The position numbers and the translations under genes are program-made. DNA of 64,000 nucleotides from Herpetosiphonaceae bacterium (lineage in GTDB: Bacteria > Chloroflexota > Chloroflexia > Chloroflexales > Kallotenuaceae), in contig DASUTC010000067.1 of the NCBI GenBank assembly GCA_036374795.1, forward strand, positions 1 through 64,000. Reading direction: 5' to 3'. The notes beneath the pieces are model-generated. The model saw only the letters and a list, made by a program, of their open reading frames with translations. It had not been told where the DNA came from and did not search any database. Positions 37,455-46,842 of the stretch are shown piece by piece. How positions within the stretch are numbered: the stretch's first letter is position 1; each line of letters begins with the position of its first letter.

Positions 37455-38858
37455 TCACCCTCGCGCCGCGACAGCGCGCAGCAGGTCGAGCCGATCGGTA
37501 CAGATCGCCGAGACGCCGAGCTTAAGCAGCGCATCCAGCACATCGGGCCGCTCCTCGTGCCAGCAGACGATGCCCAGACCGGCGCTGCGCACCCGCGCCA
37601 GCCAGTCGGCTGTGAGCAGCGTGTGCGGCGCGTCGTGGCGCTCCCAGCATGGATGGACGTAGGTGGCACCGCAGCTCCGCGCCAGCGCGATTGGATCGGC
37701 GTCGAACGCGCCGAACAGAATCGATGTGGGGATCTGCGGCGCGCGATCGGTGGCGCGCGCGACCCACGCGGGCTGGAACGAGCCGATCACGCTATAGCGT
37801 CCCAGATCGCGGGCACAGAGCTGCCCGACCGTCGGAAGCACCGCCTCGCCCTCCTTGATCTCCAGATAGGGCGCGACACCGACCGCTTCGCACACGTCCA
37901 GCGCATCGGCCAGCGTCGGCACCGAGCGCTCGTAGTCCTCACCGACGCGGCCAAGCTCTGCGGCGGTCAGCCGGCCGATCGGCACGTTGCCACATCCTGC
38001 GAGCGCGACATCGGCATCATGGCACAGCACCGGCACGGCATCGGCGCTCATGCGCACGTCAAGCTCGACCATGTGCGCGCCTAGCTCGGCGGCTTTGCGG
38101 ATCGCCATGAGCGTATTTTCGGGCGCGTGCGCGCTTGCCCCGCGATGGCCGACATGCAAGACATGACGCTCCGAGCGCGGAATCTCCGCATCCAGCCCGG
38201 CTACACGCTGAGCCACAAGCGCCGGAATCGCGGCGTCGAGCGACGGCCAGGGCACCAGCGGCAGTTCGGCAACATCGACCTGCTGCGTCCACACCCAGGC
38301 CGGGACGAACGCATAACGGCGCAAAAACGTGCGCACAAGCTGATCGGCGTCCGGCGTTCTGGCGATCCGGCCACGAAACAGCGGCGTTACCCACACGCCG
38401 CCCATCCCGGCACGCCGACCGCAGGATCGCTCGGTATGGGCCTGACGTTCGACAAAGCCCTCAGGATCGTAGGTCATGGCGTGCTTGCCGGGCTCGGCAA
38501 ACAGCACGGGTCGTCCCTGCTCCTGCACGAACGTGCCGCCAGTAGTAGCGCCGTGCTGGCTCGACTCGACGCGGACGATCGCGCCGTCCCGATCGACAAA
38601 CACCCAGACATGCTCAAGCTCGTACAAATGCTGAATGTCCCAGTCCCACCACAGCGCGTACTCGATCGCCACCGTCCCAGGCGCGTCGACCTGCACGTAG
38701 CGCGGAAACGACGGCGACGCCGCCGACTCGTGGAACACGGTGTATCCGACGATCGAGGGGAGAAACGGCTCGCGGGCGTCGAAGCGGACGATCGGCGCGT
38801 GGCGGCGGGCCAGGGCTAGATCGGCCACGTGGCTGGCCGGTAATCTGGTAGAGGTCAC
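37455..38858 (-). CDS. Glycerophosphodiester phosphodiesterase with an extra N-terminal domain
   Basis: A 467-aa protein if GTG 38858 is the start. The C-terminal half (from about residue 225) is a GDPD barrel: HVGHRGASAHAPENTL, the catalytic pair in ELDVRMSADAVPVLCHD, and PYLEIKEG. It would cleave glycerophosphodiesters to glycerol-3-phosphate. Residues about 15-160 form an unrecognised domain (EPFLPSIVGYTVFHES, EYALWWDWDIQHLYELEHVW). The frame stays open upstream through a repeat to GTG 38957, overlapping the ABC ATPase gene, so a 33-residue longer form is possible. As last gene of a Ugp-like operon it mirrors E. coli ugpQ. Confidence 0.87.
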   Translation of the reverse strand: MTSTRLPASHVADLALARRHAPIVRFDAREPFLPSIVGYTVFHESAASPSFPRYVQVDAPGTVAIEYALWWDWDIQHLYELEHVWVFVDRDGAIVRVESSQHGATTGGTFVQEQGRPVLFAEPGKHAMTYDPEGFVERQAHTERSCGRRAGMGGVWVTPLFRGRIARTPDADQLVRTFLRRYAFVPAWVWTQQVDVAELPLVPWPSLDAAIPALVAQRVAGLDAEIPRSERHVLHVGHRGASAHAPENTLMAIRKAAELGAHMVELDVRMSADAVPVLCHDADVALAGCGNVPIGRLTAAELGRVGEDYERSVPTLADALDVCEAVGVAPYLEIKEGEAVLPTVGQLCARDLGRYSVIGSFQPAWVARATDRAPQIPTSILFGAFDADPIALARSCGATYVHPCWERHDAPHTLLTADWLARVRSAGLGIVCWHEERPDVLDALLKLGVSAICTDRLDLLRAVAARG

Positions 38859-38865
38859 AGTGCTA

Positions 38866-38947
38866 GCTTTCGTAGTTTCAAGTTTCAAGTTGCGAGTTCT
38901 CGCACCTTGCTCCTCGGTTCTTGATTCTTGGTTCCATTGTTCTTTGA
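38866..38947 (-). repeat. Modular repeat, copy i
   Basis: In gene direction it follows the TAA of the ABC ATPase gene: CAAAGAACAATGGAACCAAG, AATCAAGAACCGAGGAGCAAG, then two CAACTTGAAACTTG-type units. It contains no stop in the frame of the following gene, which makes that gene's start uncertain. Confidence 0.75.
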
Positions 38948-40033
38948 TTAGCGCCACAGCAGCGACCGGTCGGTCTGCGGATCGAACAGATGGAGCCGCT
39001 CGGCATTGAAGCGGAGGCGAACGGTGCTGCCGGTGGCAAGGCCGGAGCCGGTCGGCGCAAGCGCATGGATCTGCACGCTGCCGTGGCGCACCGTCAGCAG
39101 CTCCTCGCGGCCCAGCGGCTCGACCAGATCGACCTCGCCGGGAAGCTGGCCCTCGGCGGCAGGCATAACATCTTCGGGACGAATGCCCATCAGCACCTCG
39201 CGCCCACCGCCGTTCAGGTCGACCTGCTGCGCCAGACGCGGCGGCACGACGACATCGGTTCCAGCCAGGTGCAGCGTGATCGCTCCGTTCTGGCGTTCCA
39301 GCGTGGCCGGGAGCAAATTCATCGGCGGATGCCCGATAAAGGCGGCCACAAACCGGCTCTGCGGACGCTCGTACAGCTCGCCGGGCGAGCCGTAGGCCTC
39401 GAGCTTGCCGCCGCGCAGCACGGCGATCCGATCGGCCATGGTCAGCGCCTCGCTCTGATCGTGGGTGACATATACGCTGGTGATGCGCAGATCGCGCTGC
39501 AAGCGCTTGATCTCGCTACGGGTCGACAGGCGCAGGCGCGCATCGAGGTTCGACAGCGGCTCGTCGAACAGCAAAAGATCGGGCTCCTTGACCAGCGCGC
39601 GGGCCAGCGCTACACGCTGCTGCTGGCCGCCTGAGAGCTGGCCGGGCCGTCGATCGAGCAGATTGCCGATCTCAAGCCGATCGGCGGCGCGCTGCACGCG
39701 CTCGCGCAGCTCCTTGTCGGGCGTGCGCCGCAGCCGCAGCGGATACGCGATATTCTGGTATGCGGTCATGTGCGGGTAGAGCGCGTAGCTCTGGAAGACC
39801 ATGCCGATGTTGCGCTCCTGCGGCGGCACAAGATTAACCACGCGCTGGCCGAAGCGAATCGTGCCGCCGGTAGGCCGCAGAATACCGGCGAGCATCAGCA
39901 GCGTCGTCGTCTTGCCGCAGCCGCTAGGTCCGAGCAGCGCGACGAACTCGCCCTCACGCACATCGAGGCTGAGATCGTCAACCGCCGCAACTGTGCCGTA
40001 GTGCTTGGACAGATGATCGAGCGTAATCTCCAT
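38948..40033 (-). CDS. ugpC: ABC transporter ATP-binding protein, UgpC/MalK type
   Basis: A 361-aa ATPase of the carbohydrate-uptake type 1 family. Walker A GPSGCGKTT, Q-loop NIGMVFQSYALYPHM, signature LSGGQQQRVALARAL, Walker B LLLFDEP and the switch His in VTHDQSEAL are intact, followed by the C-terminal TOBE region. ATG 40033 has GGAG seven bases upstream and fits homologues. The gene lies between the permeases and the glycerophosphodiesterase, so glycerol-3-phosphate or glycerophosphodiester uptake is the likely role. Such ATPases can also serve several sugar systems. Confidence 0.92.
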   Translation of the reverse strand: MEITLDHLSKHYGTVAAVDDLSLDVREGEFVALLGPSGCGKTTTLLMLAGILRPTGGTIRFGQRVVNLVPPQERNIGMVFQSYALYPHMTAYQNIAYPLRLRRTPDKELRERVQRAADRLEIGNLLDRRPGQLSGGQQQRVALARALVKEPDLLLFDEPLSNLDARLRLSTRSEIKRLQRDLRITSVYVTHDQSEALTMADRIAVLRGGKLEAYGSPGELYERPQSRFVAAFIGHPPMNLLPATLERQNGAITLHLAGTDVVVPPRLAQQVDLNGGGREVLMGIRPEDVMPAAEGQLPGEVDLVEPLGREELLTVRHGSVQIHALAPTGSGLATGSTVRLRFNAERLHLFDPQTDRSLLWR

Positions 40034-40049
40034 CGTATGCTCCAACCCC

Positions 40050-40140
40050 TACCAATGGGTTCCAGGTTTCAAGTTTCCGGCTCTCAGTACGCCCAGAGGA
40101 CACCCAGTTCTTGGTTCTCTGTTCTGTGCCCAGAGGCCCA
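40050..40140 (-). repeat. Modular repeat, copy j
   Basis: In gene direction it follows the TAG of the permease gene: GGGTGGGCCTCTGGGC, then AGAACAGAGAACCAAGAACT, a core CCTCTGGGCGTACTGAGAGC, and GAAACTTGAAACCTGGAAC. It is nearly the same composite as the copy inside hemD. Confidence 0.8.
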
Positions 40141-40143
40141 CCC

Positions 40144-40980
40144 CTACGCCCCGCCTTTGACGCCGCCCGCGTAGATGTTGAGGAGATAGCGCTGCGTAAA
40201 CAGGAAGAAGAGCAGCACCGGCAGCATTTGGAATAGCCCGATCGCGGCGACCTGTCCATAGTCGACGAAGCGCGAATCGCCCACGAGCTGCTGGAGGTAC
40301 ACCGCCAGCGTGGCGCGCTGCCGACTGAGAATAAAGGTGTACGGGATCAGAAACTCGTTCCAGCCTGAGATGAATGAGAAGATTGCCAGCGCGGCGATGC
40401 CGGGCCGGATCAGCGGCAGGACGATCTGCCACCAGATCCGCAGCCGACTCGCGCCGTCGACCATGGCCGCACGCTCGATGTCCCACGGCACGTTATCGAA
40501 AAAGCCCTTCATCAGCCACATGCCCAGCGGCATCTCCAGCGCGACCTTCACCAGGATGACCCCGGCGATCGTGTTATACAGCCGTAGCTCGCGCAGCACG
40601 AAATAGATCGCGATCAGCAGCGTGACGCTTGGAAAAGCGTGCAGCACCAGCGTCAGCGACATGAACGCCCGCCGCCCGATAAAGTCGAGCCGCGACAGTG
40701 CGTAGCCCGCCAGCGACGACAGCGCGACGACCACGATCGCGAGGCCAGCCGCGAGCAGCAAGGTGTTGAGCGTCACGGCCCAAATGCTGCCCTGCCAGGT
40801 GTCGAAGTTCCACAAGAATTGCCAGTTTGCCAGCGTCAGGCTATCCGGTTGGAGCCCGAAGGTGCGCCGCGAGAACGTGGCGATGATCAGCCACAGGTAG
40901 CCTACCAGCAGCGGCGAGGTCAGCAGCAGCAGCAGGAGATACGGCAGTATATTCCGGGCACGAAAACGTTCTTCGATCAT
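40144..40980 (-). CDS. ABC transporter permease (UgpE/MalG type)
   Basis: A 278-aa membrane protein with six predicted helices. The cytoplasmic EAA loop that contacts the ATPase is clear: DIERAAMVDGASRLRIWWQI followed by VLPLIRPG. It pairs with the other permease upstream to form the channel of a type 1 carbohydrate or glycerol-3-phosphate importer. The ATG at 40980 lies 60 bases after the preceding permease gene. Confidence 0.9.
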   Translation of the reverse strand: MIEERFRARNILPYLLLLLLTSPLLVGYLWLIIATFSRRTFGLQPDSLTLANWQFLWNFDTWQGSIWAVTLNTLLLAAGLAIVVVALSSLAGYALSRLDFIGRRAFMSLTLVLHAFPSVTLLIAIYFVLRELRLYNTIAGVILVKVALEMPLGMWLMKGFFDNVPWDIERAAMVDGASRLRIWWQIVLPLIRPGIAALAIFSFISGWNEFLIPYTFILSRQRATLAVYLQQLVGDSRFVDYGQVAAIGLFQMLPVLLFFLFTQRYLLNIYAGGVKGGA

Positions 40981-41040
40981 GTCAACATTCCTTCGACGAA
41001 TGCCAGGAAACGCTCCTCACGTTGCCGTCTGTCTATCGCC

Positions 41041-42015
41041 TCACAGCGTTTCGATCTTGGGCTCCTGCACCAGCTCGCCGAAGCGGAACACGCGCAAGTA
41101 GACGATCGCCAGGATCACGCCGATGAGCACCAGCACCGCCGCCAGCGCCGCGCCGAGGCCAAAGTTGACGTTGCCGAAGTAGTTGGACAGCGCGCGATGG
41201 TAGGCCTGGAGCGCCCAGGTTTCGGTGGTGTAGTAGCCCGGCCCGCCATCGGTCAGCAGCAGAATTTGCTCGAAGCTGGTCATCAGCGACAACGTCTGGT
41301 AGGTCATCACGAAGAGCAGCGGCCAGCGCAGCAGCGGCAGAATGACATACCGAATCGTCTGGAGCGCGGTCGCGCCGTCGACCCGCGAGGCGTGGAGGTA
41401 GGATTCGGGGATCGACTCGATCGCCGAGGTGAAGATGATCATGCCGAACGAGGCGCCGATAAAGCCATTGACCAGAATCACCATCGTCCAGGGCGCGGCG
41501 AGCACCCAGTTCTCAGGCGCGATGCCGAGTGGTTGTAGCACCTGATTGAAGACGCCAAAGGGCGCGTCGGCGGCGAGGTATTTCCAGATCATGATATAGA
41601 CCACCGACGGCGTAATCCGGGGCAGCAGCCAGAGCGCGCGAAAGAACGCGCCCGATCGCCGGGGAATATGCGTCGTCAGCAGGGCGATCACCAGCGCCAT
41701 GCCGACGTTGAACAGCGCCAGCGTCGTGCCGACATAGAAGACCGTGTTGCGAACGATCTTGCCCATCGCGCCGCTGCGGAACATCCGGCTGTAGTTTTGG
41801 AGGCCAATAAAGTTTGGATCGCTGAACGTCGAGGTGCTCATGTCGGTCATGCTGATGTACAGCGTGATGATCACCGGCACGATAAAAAAGGTGATCACGA
41901 GCGCCGCCGCAGGCAGCAAAAAGAGCAGCGCCGTCGCCGATGCGCGCAACCGGTGGCTCAGCGTCGGCTGCGCGACGAGCGCCTTTGATGGAGGGTGAAC
42001 AGTGGACTCAGCCAT
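41041..42015 (-). CDS. ABC transporter permease (UgpA/MalF type)
   Basis: A 324-aa membrane protein with about six helices (the first around residues 28-50) and the EAA loop YLHASRVDGATALQTIRYV followed by ILPLLRWP. ATG 42015 is preferred. Codons further upstream belong to repeat copy k and translate to a Phe/Cys-rich stretch unlike permease N-termini. The Shine-Dalgarno site is weak (TGGAAA). It follows the binding-protein gene and partners the permease at 40144. Confidence 0.9.
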   Translation of the reverse strand: MAESTVHPPSKALVAQPTLSHRLRASATALLFLLPAAALVITFFIVPVIITLYISMTDMSTSTFSDPNFIGLQNYSRMFRSGAMGKIVRNTVFYVGTTLALFNVGMALVIALLTTHIPRRSGAFFRALWLLPRITPSVVYIMIWKYLAADAPFGVFNQVLQPLGIAPENWVLAAPWTMVILVNGFIGASFGMIIFTSAIESIPESYLHASRVDGATALQTIRYVILPLLRWPLLFVMTYQTLSLMTSFEQILLLTDGGPGYYTTETWALQAYHRALSNYFGNVNFGLGAALAAVLVLIGVILAIVYLRVFRFGELVQEPKIETL

Positions 42016-42021
42016 AAGGTA

Positions 42022-42147
42022 TTTCCAGAGAACAAAGCACAAAGGGCCGAACGCAGGCCGAGGGTGTCGGACGAAAGAACAAAGGAACAAAGGAACAACA
42101 GCTTACGTTCCTTGTTCCCTTGTTCTCTTGCTCCGTTGTTTCCTTAT
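42022..42147 (-). repeat. Modular repeat, copy k, with internal GC-rich core
   Basis: In gene direction it starts about 11 bases after the TAG of the binding-protein gene: GGAAACAACGGAGCAAGAGA, AACAAGGGAACAAGGAAC, the inverted arm (TTGTTCCTTTGTTCC), a core (CGACACCCTCGGCCTGCG), and TTTGTGCTTTGTTCTCTGG. It ends at the weak ribosome site of the next gene. Confidence 0.8.
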
Positions 42148-42157
42148 TCCCCGACCG

Positions 42158-43597
42158 CTATTTGATCACAACCTTGTCGCCCAGCTCGGTCTGAAGCTCG
42201 TCGGCGACCATGCTGACCGCCTCTGCCGGACTCATCTCGCCGTTCTCGGCTGCGGACATCGCGCGGAAAACAATGTCGTCGTACGTGCCGAAGTCGGCGT
42301 TATTGGGCAGGAATCGCGTATACTCCAGCATGTAGGCCGTGCCCTGAAGGATCTTGTTGGCCTTATAGTCCGGCGTATCGAGCTGGGTGGTGAGAATCGC
42401 CAGGTGCGCGCTGCCAAGCGCGTGCTTGTTGTTCAGCTCCGGCGTGGTGGCGGCAGTGACCGCCTTGAATGCGTCCTGCTGCTGCTGCTCGCCCGAAGCC
42501 TTCTCCGATGTCACCATATAGACCAGCGGATGCGACAGGGTTACGCCGGGCTTGCCCTTCTCACCGCTCGGCTGGAGCGCCCAGCCCACGAAGCCGTACA
42601 GGTACTCCTCGCCGCCTTTATCCTTGGTATAGTTTTTGGCCCAGTCGGCGAAGTTCCACACGCCGCCGTTGAAGAAGAGCACCTCGCCGCTGGTGACGGT
42701 TTCGTGCCAGATCTTGGACTCGGTGCCGATGAAGTTCTTGGGCGTGATCCCTTCCTCGACGACGCGGCGCTGGAAGGCAAACCATTTCTCGGCTGCGGCT
42801 TTGTCGAAGAGCAGCTTGCCGCTGCCGTCGTCCAGCGCGCCGCCATACGCGAAGTAGTACTGGTAGAAGTCGCTGCCCTTCGTCGGGCGGTGCCAGTAGC
42901 CGTGGCCTTCCTTGACGACGCCTTTTTCGACCGCCTGCTTGGCCGTGGCGATCATGTCGTCGAGGGTAAACTCGCCGCTCTTGATCCGATCGGGCAGGCT
43001 ATCGATCTCCTGCTGCGACCAGCCCAGATCGGCCAGCTTCTGCTTGTTGTACCACAGCGGTCGGGCCTCGGTATCCTGCGGAATGCCCCAGCGCTTGCCG
43101 TTCCACTCGACCGACTTCCACAGCTCAGGGATGATGTTCTTAAAGGTTTCCTGATTGGCATTGATCAGATCGTCGAGCGGGATGATATAGCCCGCCTGGC
43201 CCCAGGGCGCGATGTCCTCGTGGCCCGATAGGATGATGTCGGGCGCCTGGCCGGAGTCCGCCGCCAGCAGGAATTTCTTCTTGTAGTCGCCCCAGCCGGT
43301 CGGATCGGCGATGGCCTCGGCTTTGAATCCGAGCTGCTGTGCTGCCGAATCGATGTTCTCTGCGCGCGCCGTTTCGACATTGTTGGCCTGTGCCCACACG
43401 CTGATCGCCGACTTGTCGCCTTTGGCAGGTGGGACAACCTCGGTTGGACTTGCCGACGCCGCCGGTGATGCTCCACCGCTGGCAGCCGCGCTTGGCGCGG
43501 GCACGCCGCCAACCGTCGGCGGTGCTCCGCTGGTGCCGCACGCCGCCAGCAGCAGCAGCATAGCCAGTAGTAGCCCGCTTACGTGCTTTCTGTACAT
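42158..43597 (-). CDS. ABC transporter substrate-binding lipoprotein
   Basis: A 479-aa lipoprotein with a signal peptide and lipobox LLAAC, a Ser/Ala/Pro-rich linker (residues about 25-60), and a type 1 extracellular solute-binding domain (TGWGDYKKKFLLAADSGQAP, GIPQDTEARPLWYNKQKLADLGW). The ATG has TTAGGAGG upstream. It heads the operon of two permeases, an ATPase and a glycerophosphodiesterase, which points to glycerol-3-phosphate or glycerophosphodiesters. A sugar ligand remains possible because family assignment by eye is not ligand-specific. Confidence 0.9.
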   Translation of the reverse strand: MYRKHVSGLLLAMLLLLAACGTSGAPPTVGGVPAPSAAASGGASPAASASPTEVVPPAKGDKSAISVWAQANNVETARAENIDSAAQQLGFKAEAIADPTGWGDYKKKFLLAADSGQAPDIILSGHEDIAPWGQAGYIIPLDDLINANQETFKNIIPELWKSVEWNGKRWGIPQDTEARPLWYNKQKLADLGWSQQEIDSLPDRIKSGEFTLDDMIATAKQAVEKGVVKEGHGYWHRPTKGSDFYQYYFAYGGALDDGSGKLLFDKAAAEKWFAFQRRVVEEGITPKNFIGTESKIWHETVTSGEVLFFNGGVWNFADWAKNYTKDKGGEEYLYGFVGWALQPSGEKGKPGVTLSHPLVYMVTSEKASGEQQQQDAFKAVTAATTPELNNKHALGSAHLAILTTQLDTPDYKANKILQGTAYMLEYTRFLPNNADFGTYDDIVFRAMSAAENGEMSPAEAVSMVADELQTELGDKVVIK

Positions 43598-43890
43598 GGC
43601 TTTCCTCCTAACAGAATCTCAGGGACCTAGCTCAGGACACCGATAGCCGTGTCGTTACTGCTCGTTCGCTACAGATGACTCAGACGGAGTCCAGGCTGTG
43701 CTGTGTTCGGCTAACGACCTCGCGTGGTGCCAGTCATCGAGCGCTGGACGCACGGCAATCAGGATCATCAGAAGATTTGCAGCAAGCGCTTGCTGGTCTG
43801 GGTGGCACGCAAAGGGGGCCGCGCCATCATCAGTACACCACAACGAGTTCAATCTGTCAATTGCATCCGGGCTGGCGAGTCAGCGCTAGC
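43598..43890. other. Gene-free upstream region of the ABC operon
   Basis: About 290 bases between the start of the binding-protein gene and repeat copy l. No gene, RNA or convincing sigma70 promoter was recognised; the operon promoter should lie here on the minus strand. Confidence 0.4.
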
Positions 43891-43942
43891 TCCGAGTTCC
43901 AGGTTCAAAGTTTGTTCTCTGTTCTTTGTTCTGTTCCTTCGA
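43891..43942 (-). repeat. Modular repeat, copy l, overlapping a gene end
   Basis: In gene direction GGAACAGAACAAAGAACAGA, then GAACAAACTTTGAACCTGG and AACTCGGAG. The nucleotidyltransferase stop (TGA, 43905-43907) lies inside it, so the last residues (TEQRTENKL) are repeat-encoded. Confidence 0.75.
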
Positions 43943-44699
43943 GCGTGTATCGAATAAAGTCCAGCGTCTCGCTCAGATGGTCGGGCTGCGGGTTGCACGG
44001 CCACGCCAGCGCGCGCTCGATCATGGCGCTCCACGGCTCGCCCAAGGTTTGCCGCGCCCAGCGCGCCGCGACTGGCTTCGAGGCCAGGCTGCCGTGCTGG
44101 AGCGTATAGAGCGCCCGGCACATCGTCAGCACGGCAAAGACTTGATACTCGCGGCTATGGAGCCGGGCGGGATCGTCGAGCAACTGCGACCACCACTCAC
44201 GTAAGGTTGCGAGCACCGCGCGCCGGAGATCATCGGGGCCGACCGGATCGATCAAAAGCTGCGGATCTGGTCCCGCCACGACGATCCCATGCTCGCGCAT
44301 GATCTGGCGCTGAATGACCCAGTCGCTGCCGTGCCCGCCGACGTAGAAACGCCTCTCATTGATCGAGGGATAGCGCTCATAGCTCGGATCATAGCGCCGC
44401 AGGAGGCGCTGCGGAATGTAGGAGCCTTCCAGCTTCTTCGCCCAGCGCGGCCCGCTCGCCGCAATCCGATCATGCATGGCCGCCAGCGCGGCGATCACCT
44501 TATCCGAAAGCTCGTCGGCGGTGACGATCACGAAATCAATATCGCTGCTTTGGCGATTAAAATCGCCGCTCGCAAGCGAGCCGCAGAGATACATGCCGAG
44601 GAAATCATGCTTGAGGATCGTCTGCGCGCTTGAGAGCAGCAGGTGAAGCACGGCGTTGATGTCGGGGTACGGCGTGGGATGTAGTATATGATCTGCCAT
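43905..44699 (-). CDS. AadA-like nucleotidyltransferase
   Basis: A 264-aa protein of the aminoglycoside nucleotidyltransferase (ANT(3'')/ANT(9)-like) fold. The polymerase-beta motif is intact: CGSLASGDFNRQSSDIDFV (residues about 39-57), with the two catalytic aspartates in SDID. A helical C-terminal domain follows (YQVFAVLTMCRALYTLQHG). A resistance role cannot be assumed, as many chromosomal homologues have unknown substrates. The C-terminal nine or so residues come from a repeat. It is transcribed divergently from glgE. Confidence 0.8.
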   Translation of the reverse strand: MADHILHPTPYPDINAVLHLLLSSAQTILKHDFLGMYLCGSLASGDFNRQSSDIDFVIVTADELSDKVIAALAAMHDRIAASGPRWAKKLEGSYIPQRLLRRYDPSYERYPSINERRFYVGGHGSDWVIQRQIMREHGIVVAGPDPQLLIDPVGPDDLRRAVLATLREWWSQLLDDPARLHSREYQVFAVLTMCRALYTLQHGSLASKPVAARWARQTLGEPWSAMIERALAWPCNPQPDHLSETLDFIRYTLEGTEQRTENKL

Positions 44700-44859
44700 G
44701 ACGTAGCATCCTGCAAAACGAATAGCGCAATGTTAGCATAACGCCGTTCGCGCTGGCGAGTGTTCGCGATCAAAGGGCATTTCTCCCAGGGCAAACCAGG
44801 GTTGATGGTACGCGAAATGATGCAACCGCGTTGGACGGGCAGTTTTCAAGAGGAATGAC

Positions 44860-46842
44860 ATGACGTACGATAACAGCCAGATGCCAGGTGAGCAAACCCG
44901 CATCGTGATCGAGGCGATCTATCCCACCATCGAATGCGGACGCTTTCCGACCAAACGGGTGATCGGCGATAGCGTCGGGGTATACGCCGATATTTTTCGC
45001 GACGGTCACGATCTCCTTGCGGCGGTAGTAAAGTACCGGAAATGTGGTCAGCGCGCGTGGCAGGAAGCGCCGATGACGCTAATCGACAACGACCGCTGGG
45101 GTGGTAGCTTTGTGGTGCATGAAGATGGCCGCTACGAACTCACGGTCGAAGCCTGGACCGATGCCTATCGCTCGTGGCATCGTGACATGCAGAAGCGTCT
45201 CGCGGCGGCGCAGGATGTCTCGGCGGAGATTCTGGAAGGGCTGCGGCTGATCGAGCAGGCGCAGCAGCGCGCCAGGGGCGAGGACCAGCAGCGGCTGGCG
45301 GCGGCGGTCGCCGAGATCCGAGGCCCGGATCAGACAGCGGCGCTCGATCTGATGATGAATCCCGACTTTGCCGAGCTGGTCGAGCGCTACCCCGACCGCA
45401 GCAGCGCCTCGGTCTACGAGCCGCTGCTCCCGCTGTTCGTCGATCGTGTCAGGGCACGCTTCAGCGCGTGGTACGAGCTATTTCCGCGTAGCTACGCCAA
45501 AGAGCCGGGCGCGCACGGCACCTTCCGAGACGCCGCCGAGCGGCTACCGGCGGTGCGCGAGATGGGCTTCGATGTGGTCTATCTGCCGCCGATCCATCCG
45601 ATAGGGCGGACCAACCGCAAGGGACGCAACAATACGCTGGTGGCGGAGCCGAGCGATGTCGGCAGCCCGTGGGCGATCGGCGGGCCTGAGGGCGGCCACG
45701 ACGCGATCCATCCGCAGCTGGGCGACGAAGATGATTTTGCCTACTTCGTGGACGCGACGCATCGGCTGGGCATGGAGGTCGCGCTCGATTTCGCGATCCA
45801 GTGCTCGCCCGACCACCCGTGGGTGACGCAGCATCCCGACTGGTTCTACCAGCGGCCCGACGGCTCGATCCGCTTCGCCGAAAATCCGCCCAAGAAGTAC
45901 GAGGACATCTATCCGGTCAATTTCTACGGCCCGCACCAGCAGGAGCTATGGAACGAGCTGCTGCGGATCGTGCGGCTGTGGGTTTCGCGCGGCGTGCGGA
46001 TCTTCCGCGTGGATAATCCGCACACCAAGAGCGTGCCGTTCTGGGGCTGGCTGATCGAGCAGATCCAGCGGGACGATCCCGGCGTGATCTTCCTGGCGGA
46101 GGCGTTCACCCGTCCCAAGATGATGCGCGCCCTCGCCAAGGCCGGCTTTACGCAGAGCTACACCTACTTCACGTGGCGCACCACCAAGGCCGAGCTGATC
46201 GAGTATCTGACCGAGCTGACGACCAGTGACATGAAGGAGTATTACCGGCCCAACTTCTGGCCGAACACGCCCGACATTCTCCACGAGTTCTTGCAGCACG
46301 CCGGGCCACCGGCCTTTAAGCAGCGGCTGGTGCTCGCCGCGACGCTCAGCTCAAACTACGGCATCTACAGCGGCTATGAGCTCTGCGAGAACGAGCCACG
46401 GCCCGGCGCGGAGGAGTATCTCGACAACGAGAAGTATGAGCTTAGGCAGCGCAACTGGGATCAGCCACACAGCATCGCGCCGTACATCCGGCGGATCAAC
46501 CAGATCCGGCACGAGCACGCCGCGCTTCAGTACACCAATAATCTGCGCTTCGTCCACGCCGACAACGACGCGATCCTGGCATACGTCAAGCAATCGCCCG
46601 ATCGCAGCGATACGATTCTGACGGTCGTCAATCTCGATCCGCATCATGTGCAGGAAGCGACGGTCGAGGTGCCCGCCTGGGAGCTGGGCCTGCCCACCAG
46701 CGGTCGCTCGTTTGTGGCCGAGGATCTTGTCACCGGCGCGCACTACACCTGGCACGAGGGCCGCAACTACGTGCGGCTTGATCCGCACCACGAGCCGGCA
46801 CATGTGCTGTGGCTGCATCGCCAGGGAGAGATTCCGTCATGA
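44860..46842 (+). CDS. glgE: Alpha-1,4-glucan:maltose-1-phosphate maltosyltransferase
   Basis: A 660-aa GH13_3 enzyme that extends alpha-glucans with maltose-1-phosphate. After an N-terminal beta domain (IVIEAIYPTIECGRFPTKRV) and helical insert comes the barrel: WYELFPRSY, VYLPPIHPIGRTNRKG, ALDFAIQCSPDHPW, nucleophile Asp in IFRVDNPHTK, acid Glu in IFLAEAFTRPKMM. The C-terminal beta domain closes the protein. AGAGGA precedes ATG 44860. It overlaps the maltokinase gene, giving the GlgE pathway; trehalose synthase is not in the window. Confidence 0.96.
   Translation: MTYDNSQMPGEQTRIVIEAIYPTIECGRFPTKRVIGDSVGVYADIFRDGHDLLAAVVKYRKCGQRAWQEAPMTLIDNDRWGGSFVVHEDGRYELTVEAWTDAYRSWHRDMQKRLAAAQDVSAEILEGLRLIEQAQQRARGEDQQRLAAAVAEIRGPDQTAALDLMMNPDFAELVERYPDRSSASVYEPLLPLFVDRVRARFSAWYELFPRSYAKEPGAHGTFRDAAERLPAVREMGFDVVYLPPIHPIGRTNRKGRNNTLVAEPSDVGSPWAIGGPEGGHDAIHPQLGDEDDFAYFVDATHRLGMEVALDFAIQCSPDHPWVTQHPDWFYQRPDGSIRFAENPPKKYEDIYPVNFYGPHQQELWNELLRIVRLWVSRGVRIFRVDNPHTKSVPFWGWLIEQIQRDDPGVIFLAEAFTRPKMMRALAKAGFTQSYTYFTWRTTKAELIEYLTELTTSDMKEYYRPNFWPNTPDILHEFLQHAGPPAFKQRLVLAATLSSNYGIYSGYELCENEPRPGAEEYLDNEKYELRQRNWDQPHSIAPYIRRINQIRHEHAALQYTNNLRFVHADNDAILAYVKQSPDRSDTILTVVNLDPHHVQEATVEVPAWELGLPTSGRSFVAEDLVTGAHYTWHEGRNYVRLDPHHEPAHVLWLHRQGEIPS

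Noticed and set aside
43905-44699. Acquired aminoglycoside resistance gene
   Set aside because: The fold matches, but there is no cassette, promoter or mobile context, and chromosomal homologues of unknown substrate are common.
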